From: an uncultured Butyricicoccus sp.
GTDB lineage: Bacteria; Bacillota; Clostridia; Oscillospirales; Butyricicoccaceae
DNA: 32,319 bases
Assembly: GCA_900547195.1 (NCBI GenBank)
Contig: URFQ01000021.1
Location: 1-32,319 of the forward strand
Direction: 5' to 3'
Shown: positions 6,857-14,251 of the stretch, piece by piece
Layout of the letters: every line of letters starts with the position of its first letter
Numbering within the stretch: position 1 is the first letter of the stretch
Program-made: the position numbers and the translations under genes
Notes under the pieces: model-generated
Told to the model about the DNA's origin: nothing
Database searches by the model: none
What the model saw: only the letters and a program-made list of their open reading frames with translations

Positions 6857-9268
6857 TTACTTTACAACGAGGTTGACAATCTTGTTTTTGACCACGATGG
6901 TCTTGACGATGTTCTTGCCCTCGACCGCCTTTTTGACCTTTTCATCGGACAGCGCGGCGTCGACGGCGACCTGCTGCTCGCAGTCTACAGGCAGCCGGAT
7001 GGTGCCCTTAAGCTTGCCGTTGACCTGTACGCCGATCTCGATGGACGACTCGACGGTCTTGGCTTCCTCATACTCAGGCCACTTTTCCAGCGACAGCACG
7101 CTGGCCTCGCCAAGCATGTTCCAAAGCTCCTCGGTGATGTGCGGCGCAAACGGGCTGACGAGGGTCAGCAGGGTCTTGTACTCCGCCTTGTTGACGCCCT
7201 TATCATAAAACTCATTGACCATGCTCATGAGCGCTGCAATGGCGGTGTTGGCCTTGAGGTTCTCGATGTCCTCGCCCACCTTCTTGATGGTCTTGTGCAT
7301 CAGCACCTCATGCTGCTCCGAATAGCTGTCGCCCTCCTGCACCTGCTCAAACAGGTTCCAGATGCGCTCAAGGAAGCGGCGGCAGCCCTTGATGGACTTC
7401 GGGCTCCACGGAGCGGCCTTCTCAAAGTCCCCGATGAACATCTCATACAGGCGCATGGTGTCCGCGCCGTAGGTGTCTACAATTTCGTCGGGGTTGACCA
7501 CATTGCCGCGGCTCTTGGACATCTTCTCGCCGTTTTCACCGAGGATCATGCCGTGGCTGGTGCGCTTGGCATACGGCTCCTTGGCCGGCACCACGCCGAT
7601 GTCGTACAGGAACTTGTGCCAGAAGCGGGAATACAGCAGATGCAGGGTGGTATGCTCCATGCCGCCGTTGTACCAGTCCACCGGGGACCAGTATTCGAGC
7701 GCTTCCTTGGAGGCAATCGCCTTGTCGTTGCGCGGGTCCATGTAGCGCAGGAAATACCAGGACGATCCAGCCCACTGGGGCATGGTGTCGGTCTCACGAC
7801 GCGCCGGGCCGCCGCAGTGCGGGCAGGTGGTATTTACCCAATCGGTCATATGGGCAAGCGGCGATTCACCGTTGTCGGTCGGTTCGTAGCTGGTCACGTT
7901 CGGCAACTCCAACGGGAGCTGGTCTTCCGGCACCGGCACCCAGCCGCACTGATCGCACCAGATCAGCGGGATGGGTTCGCCCCAGTAACGCTGGCGGGAG
8001 AAGACCCAGTCGCGCAGCTTGTACTGAACCTTGGCGCGGCCAATGCCCTTGCTCTCCAGCCATTCAATCATCGCCGGGATGGCGTCCTTGACCGTCTTGC
8101 CGTCGAGGAAATCCGAGTTGACCAGAATGCCGGTCTCATCCTTCGCAGTAAACGCCGCTTTCTGTACATCTTCGCCGCCTGCAACAACCTCGATGATCTC
8201 GCAGCCGAACTTCTTGGCAAAATCCCAGTCGCGGTCGTCGTGCGCCGGAACCGCCATGATCGCGCCCGTACCATAGCCCATCAGGACATAGTCGGAAACG
8301 AAAATTGGGATTTCGTGGCCATTGACCGGATTGACCGCCATAACGCCGTCCAGCTTGACGCCGGTCTTGTCCTTGTTCAGCTCGGTGCGCTCAAAGTCCG
8401 ATTTGCGCGCGGCCTCCTCGCGGTAAGCGCGGATGGCGTCCATGTTCGCGAGCTTGCCCGCCCACTTCTCGACCGCAGGATGCTCAGGCGAAATTACCAT
8501 GTAGGTTGCGCCGAACAGGGTGTCCGGACGGGTGGTGTAAACGGTCAGCGTGTCGCCTTCCGTGGTCTTGAAATCGACCTCCGCGCCTGTCGAACGGCCA
8601 ATCCAGTTCTTCTGCTGGGTCTTGACGCGCTCAATGTAATCCAGGTCGTCCAGATCGTCGATTAGGCGCTCGGCATACTTGGTGATGGCCAGCATCCACT
8701 GGCTCTTGGTCTTGTGTACGACCTCGCTGCCGCAGCGCTCGCACACGCCGTTCACGACTTCCTCATTCGCCAGCACGCACTTGCACGAGGTGCACCAGTT
8801 GACGCTCATTTCCTTCTTATAGGCCAAGCCCTTCTTGAACAGCTGGAGGAAAATCCACTGCGTCCACTTATAGTAGCTTGGGTCGGTGGTGTTGATCTCG
8901 CGCGACCAGTCGAACGACAGGCCGAGCGCCTTGAGCTGCGCCTTAAAATGGGCGATGTTTTTGCTGGTCACCTCTGCCGGATGGATGTGGTTTTTAATGG
9001 CAAAGTTCTCGGTCGGCAGGCCAAACGCATCCCAGCCCATTGGATAGAGGACGTTAAAGCCCTGCATGCGCTTCTTGCGCGCAACAATATCGAGCGCAGT
9101 ATAGGAGCGCGGATGGCCCACGTGCAGGCCCTGGCCGGACGGATAAGGGAACTCTACCAGCGCATAAAACTTCGGTTTGGTGAAGTCTTGCGGCGCGACA
9201 AAGCATTCCTTGGCGTCCCAGATGTCCTGCCACTTTTTTTCGATTTGTTTGTGTTCGTACTTGTTCAA
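6857..9268 (-). CDS. leuS: Leucyl-tRNA synthetase
   Basis: This class I synthetase of 803 residues charges tRNA-Leu with leucine in the cytoplasm. The HIGH-type motif is HVGH (49-52) and the KMSKS motif is at about 582-586. A CP1 editing domain is indicated by TTRPDTLFGATY. Two Cys-x2-Cys pairs (CTSCKC with CERCG, and CDQCG with CPHCG) suggest zinc binding. The start is taken as TTG at 9268, because the encoded LNKYEHKQIEKKW matches the normal LeuS N-terminus and GGGGGAA lies seven bases upstream. The reading frame continues upstream without homology to LeuS. It is the last gene of the yhbY-nadD-yqeK-LCP-rsfS-leuS group and is separated from rsfS by a palindromic element. No T-box leader is visible. 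Confidence 0.95.
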   Translation of the reverse strand: MNKYEHKQIEKKWQDIWDAKECFVAPQDFTKPKFYALVEFPYPSGQGLHVGHPRSYTALDIVARKKRMQGFNVLYPMGWDAFGLPTENFAIKNHIHPAEVTSKNIAHFKAQLKALGLSFDWSREINTTDPSYYKWTQWIFLQLFKKGLAYKKEMSVNWCTSCKCVLANEEVVNGVCERCGSEVVHKTKSQWMLAITKYAERLIDDLDDLDYIERVKTQQKNWIGRSTGAEVDFKTTEGDTLTVYTTRPDTLFGATYMVISPEHPAVEKWAGKLANMDAIRAYREEAARKSDFERTELNKDKTGVKLDGVMAVNPVNGHEIPIFVSDYVLMGYGTGAIMAVPAHDDRDWDFAKKFGCEIIEVVAGGEDVQKAAFTAKDETGILVNSDFLDGKTVKDAIPAMIEWLESKGIGRAKVQYKLRDWVFSRQRYWGEPIPLIWCDQCGWVPVPEDQLPLELPNVTSYEPTDNGESPLAHMTDWVNTTCPHCGGPARRETDTMPQWAGSSWYFLRYMDPRNDKAIASKEALEYWSPVDWYNGGMEHTTLHLLYSRFWHKFLYDIGVVPAKEPYAKRTSHGMILGENGEKMSKSRGNVVNPDEIVDTYGADTMRLYEMFIGDFEKAAPWSPKSIKGCRRFLERIWNLFEQVQEGDSYSEQHEVLMHKTIKKVGEDIENLKANTAIAALMSMVNEFYDKGVNKAEYKTLLTLVSPFAPHITEELWNMLGEASVLSLEKWPEYEEAKTVESSIEIGVQVNGKLKGTIRLPVDCEQQVAVDAALSDEKVKKAVEGKNIVKTIVVKNKIVNLVVK

Positions 9269-9293
9269 TGGTGTTTCCCCCAAACGTTTTATC

Positions 9294-9371
9294 AGAGTGG
9301 AGCGTGAGACGTGGGAAGTGAACAACAAAAAGTTCCTGGCTCTCCGCTCTGAACTCCTCACTCTCCACTCT
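9294..9371. repeat. 78-bp palindromic element between rsfS and leuS
   Basis: The arms 9294-9308 and 9357-9371 are inverted repeats of 15 bases with one internal mismatch (AGAGTGGAG-x-GTGAG against CTCAC-x-CTCCACTCT). Inside, AGTTC (9331-9335) can pair with GAACT (9351-9355). It fills most of the 113-base gap before leuS. No flanking target-site duplication was seen. It may be a miniature interspersed repeat or a structured leader; no second copy is present in the window. Confidence 0.6.
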
Positions 9372-9381
9372 TTGTCAAATC

Positions 9382-9744
9382 TTATTCTTCAACGCCCAGC
9401 TCGGACAGCGCGATTTTCTCGCCGTCCTTCCACAGGTTTTCCAGGCGATAAAAATCGCGGGTCTCGGGCAGGAAAATATGCACCAGCATGCTGCCGTAAT
9501 CCAGAAGAATCCACGACGAGGATTCAAAGCCCTCTACATGATGCGGCATGACGCCGTGGTCATTCTTCAGATGGAACTCCACGCTGTCTGCGAGCGCTTT
9601 GACCTGCGTGGTCGAAGTGGCCGAGCAAATGACAAAATATTCGGTCAGCGTGGTCAGCTGCTCAATGTGCAGCACTTCAAGATCGTGTCCTTTGCGCTCC
9701 AACAGGGCTTCACATGCGTATTTTACAAGTTCTTTTGCGTCCAT
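9382..9744 (-). CDS. rsfS: Ribosome silencing factor RsfS
   Basis: This 120-residue protein belongs to the RsfS/Iojap (DUF143) family. It binds ribosomal protein uL14 on the large subunit and blocks subunit joining, which saves energy when nutrients are scarce. Family features are LTEYFVICSATSTTQVKALAD near residues 32-52 and the C-terminal WILLDYGSMLVHIFLPETRDFY. The length is typical. The start is ATG 9744, with AAGGAG nine bases upstream. It follows the LCP gene by 24 bases in the conserved yhbY-nadD-yqeK-LCP-rsfS order of many Firmicutes, which supports the call. Confidence 0.95.
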   Translation of the reverse strand: MDAKELVKYACEALLERKGHDLEVLHIEQLTTLTEYFVICSATSTTQVKALADSVEFHLKNDHGVMPHHVEGFESSSWILLDYGSMLVHIFLPETRDFYRLENLWKDGEKIALSELGVEE

Positions 9745-9768
9745 ATTTGCGCTCCTTATTTCAAAAAA

Positions 9769-11292
9769 TTATGCTTCCGGATCACTGGCCGGGGCGGGCG
9801 GCTCGGTGGTACCGCCGCCGGGCTCACCGCCCGTACCGCCGGAATTTCCGCCGGATTCACCGCCTGAACTGCCCGAATTGCCACCGGATTCGCCGCCCGA
9901 GCTGCCGGAATTGCCCGAGCCGCCGGACTCACCGCCCATACCGCCGGAATTTCCGCCGGATTCACCGCCTGAACTGCCCGAATTGCCGCCGGATTCGCCG
10001 CCCGAGCTGCCGGGATCGTCATCCTCTTCGTCATCCCGGTTGCCGCCGCTCGACGAATAACCGGAAGACGGGGAATCATCCTCGTCATCATCTTCCGAAT
10101 TGTTATGACGTCCGCTGGAGTAGGAAGTGTCATCCTCATCGTCATCCCGGCTGCCCTTCCCGCTCGAAGATCCCTTGGTCGGCCCGGAAACCAGATCCAG
10201 ACTCGTGATTTTTTTATCGTAGGGGTTAAAATATTCGTTAATGAGCTTCAGCGCCTGTCTTTCGTTCACGAAGTAGAACGAAAGCTCGGTACTATTTCCA
10301 GCTGTGCTCATTGCTGAATAACCGGGCAAGGTGTACATGTTGATGCCGTTTGTGGTGTCCACCTGGAACGCCTGGCCGGCCAGCCAAAGCATTTCGCCCG
10401 CCGTAATGTCGGTTTTCACGTTGTTGAACACCGCCTGAGCAATCTTCTTCACGTTGACTGCATTCTTAAGCGTCAAGACTTCCTTGGCTAGATATTTCAG
10501 GAACTCCTGCTGCTTGGCAATGCGGGTTTCGTCGCCGTTGAGGTATTCGGCCGGCACGTACTGATGATAGCCCGCGCCATTTTTGCGCCAGCGCAGGAAT
10601 TCGACCACCTCTTCCCCGTTCAAATGGCGCATGCCTGCTTTCGGGAAATTGATTTCCAGCTTCTGCACTGGATCGGAATACATCATTGGGAACGGGATTT
10701 CATAATCTACGCCGCCGATCGCATCCACAATCTCGGCAATGCCCTGGAAATTCACAACCATATATTTGTCCGGTGTGAAGCCCATGACCTGCTTGACCTG
10801 CTTTTTGGTCTGTTCGATGCCCTGCTTGGTTCCATAGGCCGCGTTAATCTTGCGGTTTGCGCCCGTCTTGTTGACGTTGGACATGGTATCGCGCGGCACG
10901 TTCATGACGTTCACCGTATGCTTTTTGGTATCGAACGCCACAACCATAATGTTGTCGGTACGGGTTTCGTCGATGTCGGTTGCACAGACAACAAAGGTAA
11001 AGAAATCATCAATACGGTCGCCCATGTTGAGATCCACGCTGATCGCATCGCCGTTTTCCGGATCGTTGATTGTCGAGTCATTGACGTGCTTGGTGGGCGC
11101 AAGGCTGGGCGGCTTGGCGACAACGGCGACATACACGCCGCCCGCAACCACAATCCCAAGGATTGCAAGTAAAATACCGATCAGCACCTTTTTCACGGTG
11201 GAACGTGGTTTCTTCACCTTCTTCGGCTTTGCCTGCTTTGCGGGCTTGTCCGTCTGCTTGTGCCGGGAACCGCCGCCGCCGAAAATCTTCAT
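9769..11292 (-). CDS. LytR-CpsA-Psr (LCP) family cell-wall glycopolymer ligase with acidic and Gly/Ser repeat tail
   Basis: This 507-residue protein has a basic cytoplasmic N-terminus (about 10-34), one membrane segment (about 35-58) and an extracellular LCP domain (about 90-345). Visible LCP motifs are DIDETRTDNIMV, VMNVPRDTM, KINAAYG, VNFQGIAEIVDAIGGV and LNGEEVVEFLRWR, including the conserved arginines that bind polyprenyl pyrophosphate. LCP enzymes transfer undecaprenyl-linked polymers such as teichoic acids to peptidoglycan. From about residue 370 the protein becomes a low-complexity tail: three Asp/Glu clusters, then GGESGGNSGSS-type repeats ending in a Pro-rich stretch. The start is ATG 11292 with AGGAGG six bases upstream. 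It lies between yqeK and rsfS, as is common in Clostridia. The tail is unusual and partly duplicated at the DNA level. Confidence 0.92.
   Translation of the reverse strand: MKIFGGGGSRHKQTDKPAKQAKPKKVKKPRSTVKKVLIGILLAILGIVVAGGVYVAVVAKPPSLAPTKHVNDSTINDPENGDAISVDLNMGDRIDDFFTFVVCATDIDETRTDNIMVVAFDTKKHTVNVMNVPRDTMSNVNKTGANRKINAAYGTKQGIEQTKKQVKQVMGFTPDKYMVVNFQGIAEIVDAIGGVDYEIPFPMMYSDPVQKLEINFPKAGMRHLNGEEVVEFLRWRKNGAGYHQYVPAEYLNGDETRIAKQQEFLKYLAKEVLTLKNAVNVKKIAQAVFNNVKTDITAGEMLWLAGQAFQVDTTNGINMYTLPGYSAMSTAGNSTELSFYFVNERQALKLINEYFNPYDKKITSLDLVSGPTKGSSSGKGSRDDDEDDTSYSSGRHNNSEDDDEDDSPSSGYSSSGGNRDDEEDDDPGSSGGESGGNSGSSGGESGGNSGGMGGESGGSGNSGSSGGESGGNSGSSGGESGGNSGGTGGEPGGGTTEPPAPASDPEA
9834..10013 (-). repeat. 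75-bp direct repeat in the LCP gene tail
   Basis: Bases 9834-9908 recur at 9939-10013 with a single difference (9883 versus 9988). The offset is 105 bases, exactly 35 codons, so the frame is kept. Each copy contains shorter units of about 30 bases encoding Gly/Ser/Glu/Asn repeats. The near identity points to recent duplication. Confidence 0.9.
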
Positions 11293-11319
11293 TTCTTGCC
11301 TCCTGAATTCAATGCACCG

Positions 11320-11895
11320 TTAAGCGCGCGGAACCCCCTGCCAAATCAGCCAATTGCGCGCTTCAAACGTATCTTTATGTATAAGTTTTCCCCGTTCTAC
11401 CAGGTCGGTCAAAGAAAAATCAAAACAGTACAGCAGCGCCTGATCGATATCCTGCCGGGCAAGCGCCCGTGCAGGCTCGACCCCCTTGAAGTCGCGCGTC
11501 TCTTCGATAAAATCGGCCAGGTAAATGATCTTGTCGAGCAGTGTCATGTTCGCACAGCCCGTGGTGTGGACGGCAATGGCGTGCACGATATCCGCCGGCG
11601 CGTGGTATTCTTTCTCTGCGATCGCGGCCGCGGTTTTGCCATGCAGCATCTTCCACTCCATTTTTTCAACATCACACGGTATTATACCGTAATTTTCGCA
11701 CAAATACAACTGTTCTTCACGAGAAAGTCTTTTTGTAATGTCATGGAGGATGGCTGCGAAGGCGCACTTTTCCTCGTCCCCGCCAAACCGCTTCGCCAAC
11801 ATGACCGCCGCGCGCTCGCATCCCAGCGTGTGTTCCAGCCGGTAGCCGCTCAGCCTTGAGAGGATTTCCTTGCGCATCTTTGCATCACATAACAT
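11320..11895 (-). CDS. yqeK: HD-domain bis(5'-nucleosyl)-tetraphosphatase YqeK
   Basis: This 191-residue HD-domain hydrolase matches YqeK, which cleaves diadenosine tetraphosphate symmetrically to ADP. Metal-binding residues are visible: His22 in LEHTLGCERAA, His51-Asp52 in ILHDITKR, a HGKTAA histidine near 87, a VHTTG histidine near 110, and the LLDKIIYLADFIE aspartates near 120-127. The length is normal for the family. The start is ATG 11895, but the upstream AAAGGCGG is a weak binding site. It lies between nadD (27 bases upstream) and the LCP gene, as in many Firmicutes. An older view tied YqeK to nadD in NAD metabolism because of this linkage. Confidence 0.93.
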   Translation of the reverse strand: MLCDAKMRKEILSRLSGYRLEHTLGCERAAVMLAKRFGGDEEKCAFAAILHDITKRLSREEQLYLCENYGIIPCDVEKMEWKMLHGKTAAAIAEKEYHAPADIVHAIAVHTTGCANMTLLDKIIYLADFIEETRDFKGVEPARALARQDIDQALLYCFDFSLTDLVERGKLIHKDTFEARNWLIWQGVPRA

Positions 11896-11922
11896 ACAAA
11901 AAACCGCCTTTCACCTTAAAAA

Positions 11923-12528
11923 TTATTCTTTTTCGCGTGTGTATAACCGGTTTTGCTCGATAAACTGAAATACTCCGGGCGGCACCATTTCCCGCAGCGC
12001 CAGCCCCGCGCGCAGCTGGGTCGATGAAATTTCCACCACCGGGCAGTCGACCAAACGGATATCCGCATGATATTTTTTCCGCAGCAGGGCGGCTTTTTTT
12101 TGCAGCTCCCCCTGCTGTCCGGCGCCGCGTGCGACCACAGCCAGCGTACACAGCCGGCAGATTTCCTGCGGTTCACGCCATCCATAGTCCAGCATCATCA
12201 ACATGTCGGTACCCATAATCAGGAATAATTCCCCATATTCCCTTGTTTCATACAGGGCACGCACGGTGTCAATGGTATAGCTTGCCCCGCCGCGGTCAAT
12301 CTCAATGGTGCTCAGCTCCGCCCAGCCCCGCCCTTCGAGCATCCGCTCGACCATTTCACACCGCTGCTTTGTGTCCGCCGAACCGGCGGGCATTTTCTTG
12401 TGCGGCGGCAGATTGGTAGGCACAAACAGTACCTTGTCCAGCCCAAGCGCATCCTTGACGCACTCCGCCGCGTGCAGATGCCCCAGATGCGGGGGATTGA
12501 ACGTCCCGCCCATGATCCCTGTACGCAT
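11923..12528 (-). CDS. nadD: Nicotinate-nucleotide adenylyltransferase
   Basis: This 201-residue nucleotidyltransferase joins nicotinate mononucleotide and ATP into deamido-NAD, a shared step of NAD synthesis. The N-terminal motif GGTFNPPHLGH (residues 7-17, with His14 and His17) binds ATP. The C-terminal EISSTQLRAGL contains the SxxxR-type ATP motif, and IMGTDML lies in the middle. The start is ATG 12528, only two bases after the yhbY stop; its GGAG ribosome site lies inside the end of yhbY, suggesting translational coupling. Confidence 0.96.
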   Translation of the reverse strand: MRTGIMGGTFNPPHLGHLHAAECVKDALGLDKVLFVPTNLPPHKKMPAGSADTKQRCEMVERMLEGRGWAELSTIEIDRGGASYTIDTVRALYETREYGELFLIMGTDMLMMLDYGWREPQEICRLCTLAVVARGAGQQGELQKKAALLRKKYHADIRLVDCPVVEISSTQLRAGLALREMVPPGVFQFIEQNRLYTREKE

Positions 12529-12530
12529 CC

Positions 12531-12830
12531 TTATTTCTCCAGGACGATCTTGCGCTTATCCGGGTCGGAGGACTCGCGGTACAACACAAATTTGGCGCCG
12601 ATCACCTGCACGCCGTCCGCGCCAGTCTCGCCGCACAGCGCTTCGGCCACCGTTTTCGGGGTGGCCATGGCGCTTTCCAGCACCTTTCCCTTGACCAGTT
12701 CGTGGTTTTCCAGCAGCACATTCAACTGCTCGACCACCCCCTCGGTCACGCCGTCCTTGCCGATGTGCAGGGTCACGGCCAGCGGGTTTGCCAGCTTGCG
12801 CAGCTGTGCGCGTTGTTTACTCGTCAGCAT
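12531..12830 (-). CDS. yhbY: YhbY-type (CRM-domain) ribosome-assembly RNA-binding protein
   Basis: This 99-residue protein is a single CRM domain, the YhbY/YqeI family that binds pre-50S ribosomal particles. It has the conserved opening LTSKQRAQLRKLA, the GxxG RNA-binding loop (HIGKDGVTEGV, residues 22-32) and the ending KFVLYRESSDPDKRKIVL. The start is ATG 12830 with AGGAG ten bases upstream. It lies six bases after rdgB and two bases before nadD, so all three are probably translated from one message. Confidence 0.93.
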   Translation of the reverse strand: MLTSKQRAQLRKLANPLAVTLHIGKDGVTEGVVEQLNVLLENHELVKGKVLESAMATPKTVAEALCGETGADGVQVIGAKFVLYRESSDPDKRKIVLEK

Positions 12831-12836
12831 AAAATA

Positions 12837-13487
12837 TTACTCCTGAATCTTGATTTTTAGTGCATCCGCAAAGGCAGCAAGCGCCTGTGCGCGATGGGAA
12901 ACGCGGTTTTTTATGGCGGCGGGCAGCTCGCCGAAGGTGCAGCCATATTCCGGCACAAAAAACAGCGGGTCGTAGCCAAAGCCGCCGTCGCCGTGCATCC
13001 GGCGGGTAATTTCGCCCTCGCAGGCGCCGCGCACGGTAAATTCCTGCCCGTCCGGCAGCACGCAGGCGATGGCGCAGACAAACCGTGCGGTCCGTTGCCC
13101 GTCCGGCGCCGCTTCCAGATCCCGCAGCAGCCGCAGGCAGCGGTCACGGTCTGTCGCTTTCGGAGGAAGCGGTTCCAAACCGGCCTTCAGCCCGTGCTGT
13201 TCCATATAGGAAAAATATTCTGCCGAACCATACCGCGCCGAATAGACGCCCGGCGCGCCGTGCAGCGCGTCCACGCACAGGCCGCTGTCGTCCGCAACCG
13301 CAGGCAGGCCGGTATATTCCGCCGCAGCGCGCGCCTTAATAAGCGCATTCGCTTCAAAGGCGCCGCCGTCCTCATCCGGCTCGGGCGCGCCTGCGGGAAG
13401 CGGCACGATTTCAATGCCAAGCGTCCCCAGGATATCCCCGAGTTCAAGCAGCTTCTTTTGGTTGTGCGATGCTAAAACGAATTTCAT
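12837..13487 (-). CDS. rdgB: RdgB/HAM1 XTP/dITP pyrophosphatase
   Basis: This 216-residue enzyme removes non-canonical purine nucleotides (XTP, dITP, ITP) by hydrolysis to the monophosphate. The substrate motif ASHNQKK (6-12), the catalytic DDSGL (66-70), and the C-terminal GFGYDPLFFVPEYG and SHRAQAL are all present. The ATG at 13487 is chosen because MKFVLASHN is the standard N-terminus; the frame is open further upstream without homology. The binding site is odd: GGAG ends only two bases before this ATG, and another GGAG lies 17 bases upstream. It follows rph by 29 bases, a common pairing in Firmicutes, where the two are sometimes fused; here they are separate. Confidence 0.94.
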   Translation of the reverse strand: MKFVLASHNQKKLLELGDILGTLGIEIVPLPAGAPEPDEDGGAFEANALIKARAAAEYTGLPAVADDSGLCVDALHGAPGVYSARYGSAEYFSYMEQHGLKAGLEPLPPKATDRDRCLRLLRDLEAAPDGQRTARFVCAIACVLPDGQEFTVRGACEGEITRRMHGDGGFGYDPLFFVPEYGCTFGELPAAIKNRVSHRAQALAAFADALKIKIQE

Positions 13488-13516
13488 ATCTCCTATCTTC
13501 GCATCTCCTGTCTGGT

Positions 13517-14239
13517 TTACAATTCCCCGGTGATCTTTTTCTGTTCGCGGCACAGTTTGGCCGTCCCCTTTTTGCCGAGCGACAGCAGCTTATTGAGCTC
13601 GTCCTTCGTAAACGGGCGGCCTTCGCCAGTGCCCTGAATTTCGACAAAATCGCCCGCGCCGGTCATCACCACGTTGCAGTCGGCAATCGCGTGGCTGTCT
13701 TCGGCATAGTTTAAATCCAGCACAGCCTCGTCCTTAAAAATACCGACCGACACGGCCGAGACCGGGCTGGTCAGCGGCATTTTCTCAATTTTCCCTTCGT
13801 CCAGCAGCTTTTTGCACGCGAGCCACAGCGCCACGAAGCCGCCGGTAATGGATGCGCAGCGCGTGCCGCCGTCGGCCTGGATCACATCGCAGTCCACTGT
13901 GACCTGGCGCTCGCCAAGCGCTTTGCGGTCCACGACCGCCCGCAGCGAACGGCCAATCAGGCGCTGGATCTCCGACGAACGGCCGTCCAGCCTGAGGTTC
14001 TTGATATCGCGCTTTTTCCGGGTGCCCGTCGCGCGCGGCAGCATGGCGTACTCTGCGGTCACCCAGCCGAGGCCCTGGCCTTCGAGGAAGGGCGGCACTT
14101 TTTCCTCCACGCTCGCCGTGCAGATGACCTTGGTGTTGCCCATTTCGATGAGCACCGAGCCTTCCGCATACATGGTATAGTGCGGGGTGATTTTCACCTT
14201 CCGCATTTCGTCGTTGCGTCTGAAATCCGGTCTTGCCAT
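13517..14239 (-). CDS. rph: Ribonuclease PH
   Basis: This 240-residue phosphorolytic 3'-5' exoribonuclease trims tRNA precursors and structured RNA ends, working as a hexamer. It opens with the standard start (MARPDFRRNDEMRKVKIT) and has VTAEYAMLPRATGTRKKR, EIQRLIGRSLRAVVD and DCDVIQADGGTRCASITGG, all hallmarks of RNase PH; the RNA-binding arginines are in the second motif. The start is ATG 14239 with AAAGGAG six bases upstream. It follows ftsY by 12 bases. The C-terminus (GKKGTAKLCREQKK) is normal. Confidence 0.97.
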   Translation of the reverse strand: MARPDFRRNDEMRKVKITPHYTMYAEGSVLIEMGNTKVICTASVEEKVPPFLEGQGLGWVTAEYAMLPRATGTRKKRDIKNLRLDGRSSEIQRLIGRSLRAVVDRKALGERQVTVDCDVIQADGGTRCASITGGFVALWLACKKLLDEGKIEKMPLTSPVSAVSVGIFKDEAVLDLNYAEDSHAIADCNVVMTGAGDFVEIQGTGEGRPFTKDELNKLLSLGKKGTAKLCREQKKITGEL

Positions 14240-14251
14240 GATGATTCTCCT

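Noticed and set aside
7139..8665. 508-codon plus-strand frame across leuS, and a 710-codon one at 26336-28468 across lysS
   Set aside because: Both lie opposite synthetase genes whose motifs are complete, and neither has a ribosome site or motifs.
9373..9378. TTGACA on the minus strand before leuS as a promoter
   Set aside because: No acceptable -10 hexamer lies 16-18 bases downstream; the sequence there is GA-rich.
9269..9381. T-box or amino-acid attenuator before leuS
   Set aside because: No T-box sequence and no terminator/antiterminator pair with a U-run was seen; the inverted repeat there has a different form.
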